From Salinisphaera sp. UBA6602 (GTDB lineage Bacteria > Pseudomonadota > Gammaproteobacteria > Nevskiales > Salinisphaeraceae): a stretch of DNA of 7,808 bases. The translations under genes were made by a program, and so were the position numbers. Below the pieces are notes generated by a model. It worked only from the letters and a program-made list of their open reading frames with translations, did no database searches and was not told the DNA's origin. The DNA is taken from contig DJIE01000107.1 in the NCBI GenBank assembly GCA_002433465.1, positions 1 through 7,808 on the forward strand, in the 5' to 3' direction. The first letter of the stretch is position 1; each line of letters begins with the position of its first letter. Of the stretch, positions 5,413 to 7,808 are shown one piece after another.

Positions 5413-7290
5413 GTGGCCAAGAAACCCTCGCTCATTCGTCGTCTTTTTCGTGGCATTTGGCGCACGATCCTGCTGTTCTATGCGCTGCTGCTGATCGTTA
5501 CGCTGGTGCTGATTCCGGTGGGGGTTTATTTCGCTTTCTTCAGCGCGCCCAGCGTGAGCGTGGAGCAGGATACGGCGCTGGTCTGGGCGCCCAGCGGCGA
5601 TCTGGTGGAGCAGCGCAATCACGGTGTCGGCTCGCTGCTCGGGGCCGCGGTGTCCCAGCCGCAGCCGCAGTCGGTGGTTCGTGACCTGATCGACTCGCTG
5701 GACCGGGCCGCCGACGATAGCCGTATCAAGCTGGCGTTTCTCAAGCTCGACGAACTGGGCAGTGCCCAGCCCGGCCAGCTGCAGGACCTCGTGGCCGCGA
5801 TCGATCGCTTCAAGCAGTCCGGCAAGCCGGTCTATGCCTGGGCGCCGTCCTACGATCAGGCCCAGTACGCGCTCGCCTCGCATGCGGATACCGTGTACAT
5901 GGACCCGCTCGGCTATGTGCTGATTCCCGGCTACGGCGTTTATCGCAACTACTACAAGGACGCGATCGACAAGCTCGGCATCGAGGTCAACGTGTTTCGC
6001 GTGGGCGAATACAAATCCTATGTGGAGCCCTATACCCGCAACGACATGTCGCCGCAGGCGCGTGCTGCCAACCGGACCTGGATGAACTCGCTGTGGCAGA
6101 CCTATCGGGACGAGGTCAGCGCCGATCGCGAATTCGCCGCAGCCGATATTGATCGCTATACCGAAACCTATGCCGATGCACTGGTCAGCGCCGGCGGCGA
6201 TGCCGCGGCCGTGGCGCGCGATGCCGGGCTGGTCGATACGGTGGCACCGCTGTCGGATATTCGCACCGAAGTCAGCAACCTGGTCGGCCGCGACGAAACC
6301 CACGGCAGCTTTCGCCAGATTCATTATGTCGACTACCTCAATGCCACCGAAGCGCAGCAGCCGGCGCCGGCCACCGAAAGCCGTATTGCGGTGGTCGTGG
6401 TCGAGGGCGGCATTGTCGACGGCGAAAGCGTGCCCGGCTCGGCCGGCGGCGATACCATCGCCCGCATGATTGCCGATGCGCGGCGCGACGACCACGTCGC
6501 CGCGCTGCTTCTGCGGGTGAATTCGCCGGGCGGCTCGGTGACCGCCTCCGAGCGTATCCGCCGAGAGGTCGAGCTCACCCGTCAGGCGGGCAAGCCGGTG
6601 GTGGTATCGATGGCCGGCGTGGCCGCATCCGGCGGCTACTGGATCTCCATGAACGCCGACCAGATATGGGCCGAGCCGGCGACCATCACCGGCTCGATCG
6701 GCATCTTCGGTATCGTGCCCACGTTCGCCAAGCCGCTGAACGATCTGGGCATTCATACCGACGGCATCGGCACTACGCCGTTGTCGGGCGCGCTGCGGCT
6801 GGATCAGCCGCTTTCCGAGCCGGTGAAGGCCATGCTGCAGGCGGGCGTCGAGCACGGCTACGATGAATTCGTCGGTCGCGTTGCCAGCGCACGCAACATG
6901 CAGGAACAGGCCGTACGCGAGATCGCCCAGGGCCGGGTCTGGAGCGGGATCGATGCCGAGCGCATCGGTCTGGTTGATCACCTGGGCGGCTATCTGGATG
7001 CCGAGCAGGCCACGGCCAAGCTCGCCGGCCTGGGTCCTGAGGACTATACGCTGCAGCCCATGCTGCCGCCGTCGGACTGGCGCGCGGCGATTCGCGAATT
7101 TCTGAGTTCGAACGTCCAGTCGGCGATCGTGCCGGCCTGGCTTTCGAAAGTCACCGATGCATCGGCCCTTGATTGGCTGCGTAACGGGCTCAATGATCCA
7201 CGACATCTGTATGCGCATTGTTTTTGTGCGCTCGATAACGAGGCGCGCCCCGGCGCGCGCGTTTCGCTACCTCAAACACGCGTGGAGTGA
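5413..7290 (+). CDS. sppA: Signal peptide peptidase SppA, 67K type
   Basis: SppA is an inner-membrane serine protease of the S49 family that degrades signal peptides left after secretion. With the GTG start the protein has 625 residues, close to the 618 of E. coli SppA, and contains both tandem S49 domains. A basic N-terminus (KK, RR, R) precedes one membrane segment at about residues 18-42. The N-terminal domain contains FRVGEYKSYVEPY with the general base Lys201 (E. coli Lys209). The C-terminal domain contains LRVNSPGGSVTASERIR (367-383) and SMAGVAASGGYWIS with the nucleophile Ser406 (E. coli Ser409), then ITGSIGIFGI. The end keeps the E. coli-like NDPxxxYAxC motif, then runs on about 20 residues further. 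In-frame codons extend upstream to 5272 but lack a ribosome-binding site. The stop at 7288-7290 is 3 bp before yqjG. Confidence 0.96.
   Translation: MAKKPSLIRRLFRGIWRTILLFYALLLIVTLVLIPVGVYFAFFSAPSVSVEQDTALVWAPSGDLVEQRNHGVGSLLGAAVSQPQPQSVVRDLIDSLDRAADDSRIKLAFLKLDELGSAQPGQLQDLVAAIDRFKQSGKPVYAWAPSYDQAQYALASHADTVYMDPLGYVLIPGYGVYRNYYKDAIDKLGIEVNVFRVGEYKSYVEPYTRNDMSPQARAANRTWMNSLWQTYRDEVSADREFAAADIDRYTETYADALVSAGGDAAAVARDAGLVDTVAPLSDIRTEVSNLVGRDETHGSFRQIHYVDYLNATEAQQPAPATESRIAVVVVEGGIVDGESVPGSAGGDTIARMIADARRDDHVAALLLRVNSPGGSVTASERIRREVELTRQAGKPVVVSMAGVAASGGYWISMNADQIWAEPATITGSIGIFGIVPTFAKPLNDLGIHTDGIGTTPLSGALRLDQPLSEPVKAMLQAGVEHGYDEFVGRVASARNMQEQAVREIAQGRVWSGIDAERIGLVDHLGGYLDAEQATAKLAGLGPEDYTLQPMLPPSDWRAAIREFLSSNVQSAIVPAWLSKVTDASALDWLRNGLNDPRHLYAHCFCALDNEARPGARVSLPQTRVE
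7243..7258 (+). other. GC-only hairpin inside the 3' end of sppA
   Basis: GCGCGC (7243-7248) and GCGCGC (7253-7258) can pair around CCCG, followed by GCGTTT. It lies in the codons for the nonconserved SppA tail, about 35 nt before the yqjG start. It may influence coupling of the two genes; no function is shown. Confidence 0.35.
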
Positions 7291-7293
7291 ATC

Positions 7294-7808
7294 ATGGGAT
7301 TGCTTGTCGAAGGGCAATGGAAAGACCAGTGGTATGACACCGATTCCACGGGCGGCAAGTTCGTGCGCGAATCGGCTGGTTTTCGCGACTGGGTGAGCGC
7401 CGATCCCGACTCGCGCTTTACCGCCGAAGCCGGCCGCTATCATCTGTATGTATCGTTGGCCTGCCCCTGGGCCCACCGCACCCTGATTCTGCGCAAGCTC
7501 AAGGGGCTGGAGTCGGCCATCGGCGTATCGATTGTGGACCCCTATATGGGCGAGTGGGGCTGGAGCTTCTCCGATGCGCCGGGCACGATCCGTGATCCGC
7601 TCTATGGTCTGGATCATCTGTTCGAGCTGTATCAGAAGGCGGCGAGCGGCTATACCGGGCGTGTGACCACGCCCACGCTATGGGATCGCCAGCACGAAAC
7701 CATCGTCTCGAACGAATCGGCGGATATCGTGCGCATGCTCAACAGCGCCTTCGACGGCGTGGCCGAGCATCCCGAACGCGACTATTACCCGAGCGAGCTG
7801 CGCGCCGA
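7294..7808 (+). CDS. yqjG: Glutathionyl-hydroquinone reductase, YqjG type (N-terminal part)
   Basis: This is a Xi-class glutathione transferase that uses glutathione to reduce glutathionyl-hydroquinones back to hydroquinones in the cytoplasm. The window ends after 171 codons of an expected 320 or more. It closely tracks E. coli YqjG: a start of MGLLVEGQWKDQWYDTDSTG with GKFVRE following, YHLYVSLACPWAHRTLILRK (49-68) with catalytic Cys57 in the CPWAHR motif, a GWSF tryptophan at 90, GRVTTPTLWD (122-131), and IVSNESADIVRM (137-148), where the Glu-Ser pair contacts glutathione in this fold. GGAG at 7284-7287, inside the end of sppA, lies 6 nt before the ATG, and the sppA stop is only 3 bp upstream, so the pair is likely cotranscribed and translationally coupled. 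It is truncated by the window edge, not by mutation. Confidence 0.95.
   Translation, partial: MGLLVEGQWKDQWYDTDSTGGKFVRESAGFRDWVSADPDSRFTAEAGRYHLYVSLACPWAHRTLILRKLKGLESAIGVSIVDPYMGEWGWSFSDAPGTIRDPLYGLDHLFELYQKAASGYTGRVTTPTLWDRQHETIVSNESADIVRMLNSAFDGVAEHPERDYYPSELRA

Noticed and set aside
5386..7218. 610-codon open frame on the minus strand opposite sppA
   Set aside because: It mirrors the codon pattern of sppA, its His/Arg/Gly-rich product has no motif, and sppA has full family signatures including its catalytic dyad.

Overview
This is a chromosomal window from a GC-rich bacterium, most likely a gammaproteobacterium. The evidence is the ffh / rpsP-rimM-trmD-rplS order, a long 67K-type SppA like that of E. 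coli, an E. coli-like TrxB, and a YqjG-type glutathionyl-hydroquinone reductase. A halophilic or marine high-GC lineage such as Salinisphaerales would fit, but that is a guess from general impression and not from any search.

Layout. Positions 1-618 are the 3' end of ffh (signal recognition particle GTPase). After a 161-bp gap with a plausible promoter comes the translation operon rpsP-rimM-trmD-rplS (780-2963, + strand), closed by a strong, nearly symmetrical intrinsic terminator at 3001-3028. Positions 3029-3620 carry no convincing gene. They hold short repeats (CGCAGAT units in both orientations, three tandem GATCTGCGT-like units, a 14-bp perfect palindrome) and look like decayed or repeat-derived DNA between two convergent transcription units. 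On the minus strand, trxB (5228-4203) is followed by a small lipoprotein gene (4139-3621), with a 15-bp-stem hairpin between them. Divergent from trxB, on the + strand, is sppA (GTG start at 5413, stop at 7290). It is followed 3 bp later by yqjG, which runs off the window.

How the genes work together. The left half serves protein synthesis and export: SRP targeting, ribosomal proteins S16 and L19, the 30S maturation factor RimM, and tRNA m1G37 methylation. The right half is envelope and redox upkeep: thioredoxin reduction, clearance of signal peptides in the inner membrane, glutathione-dependent quinone repair, and a lipoprotein of unknown role.

The most notable item is that lipoprotein. It keeps the NlpC/P60 (MepS-like) fold signature, but all three catalytic positions appear replaced (Cys to Asp72, His to Leu126, His to Met138). 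It is therefore probably a non-catalytic relative of the peptidoglycan endopeptidases. I see no CRISPR array, tRNA, rRNA, insertion sequence or prophage gene, and no clear new multi-gene system.
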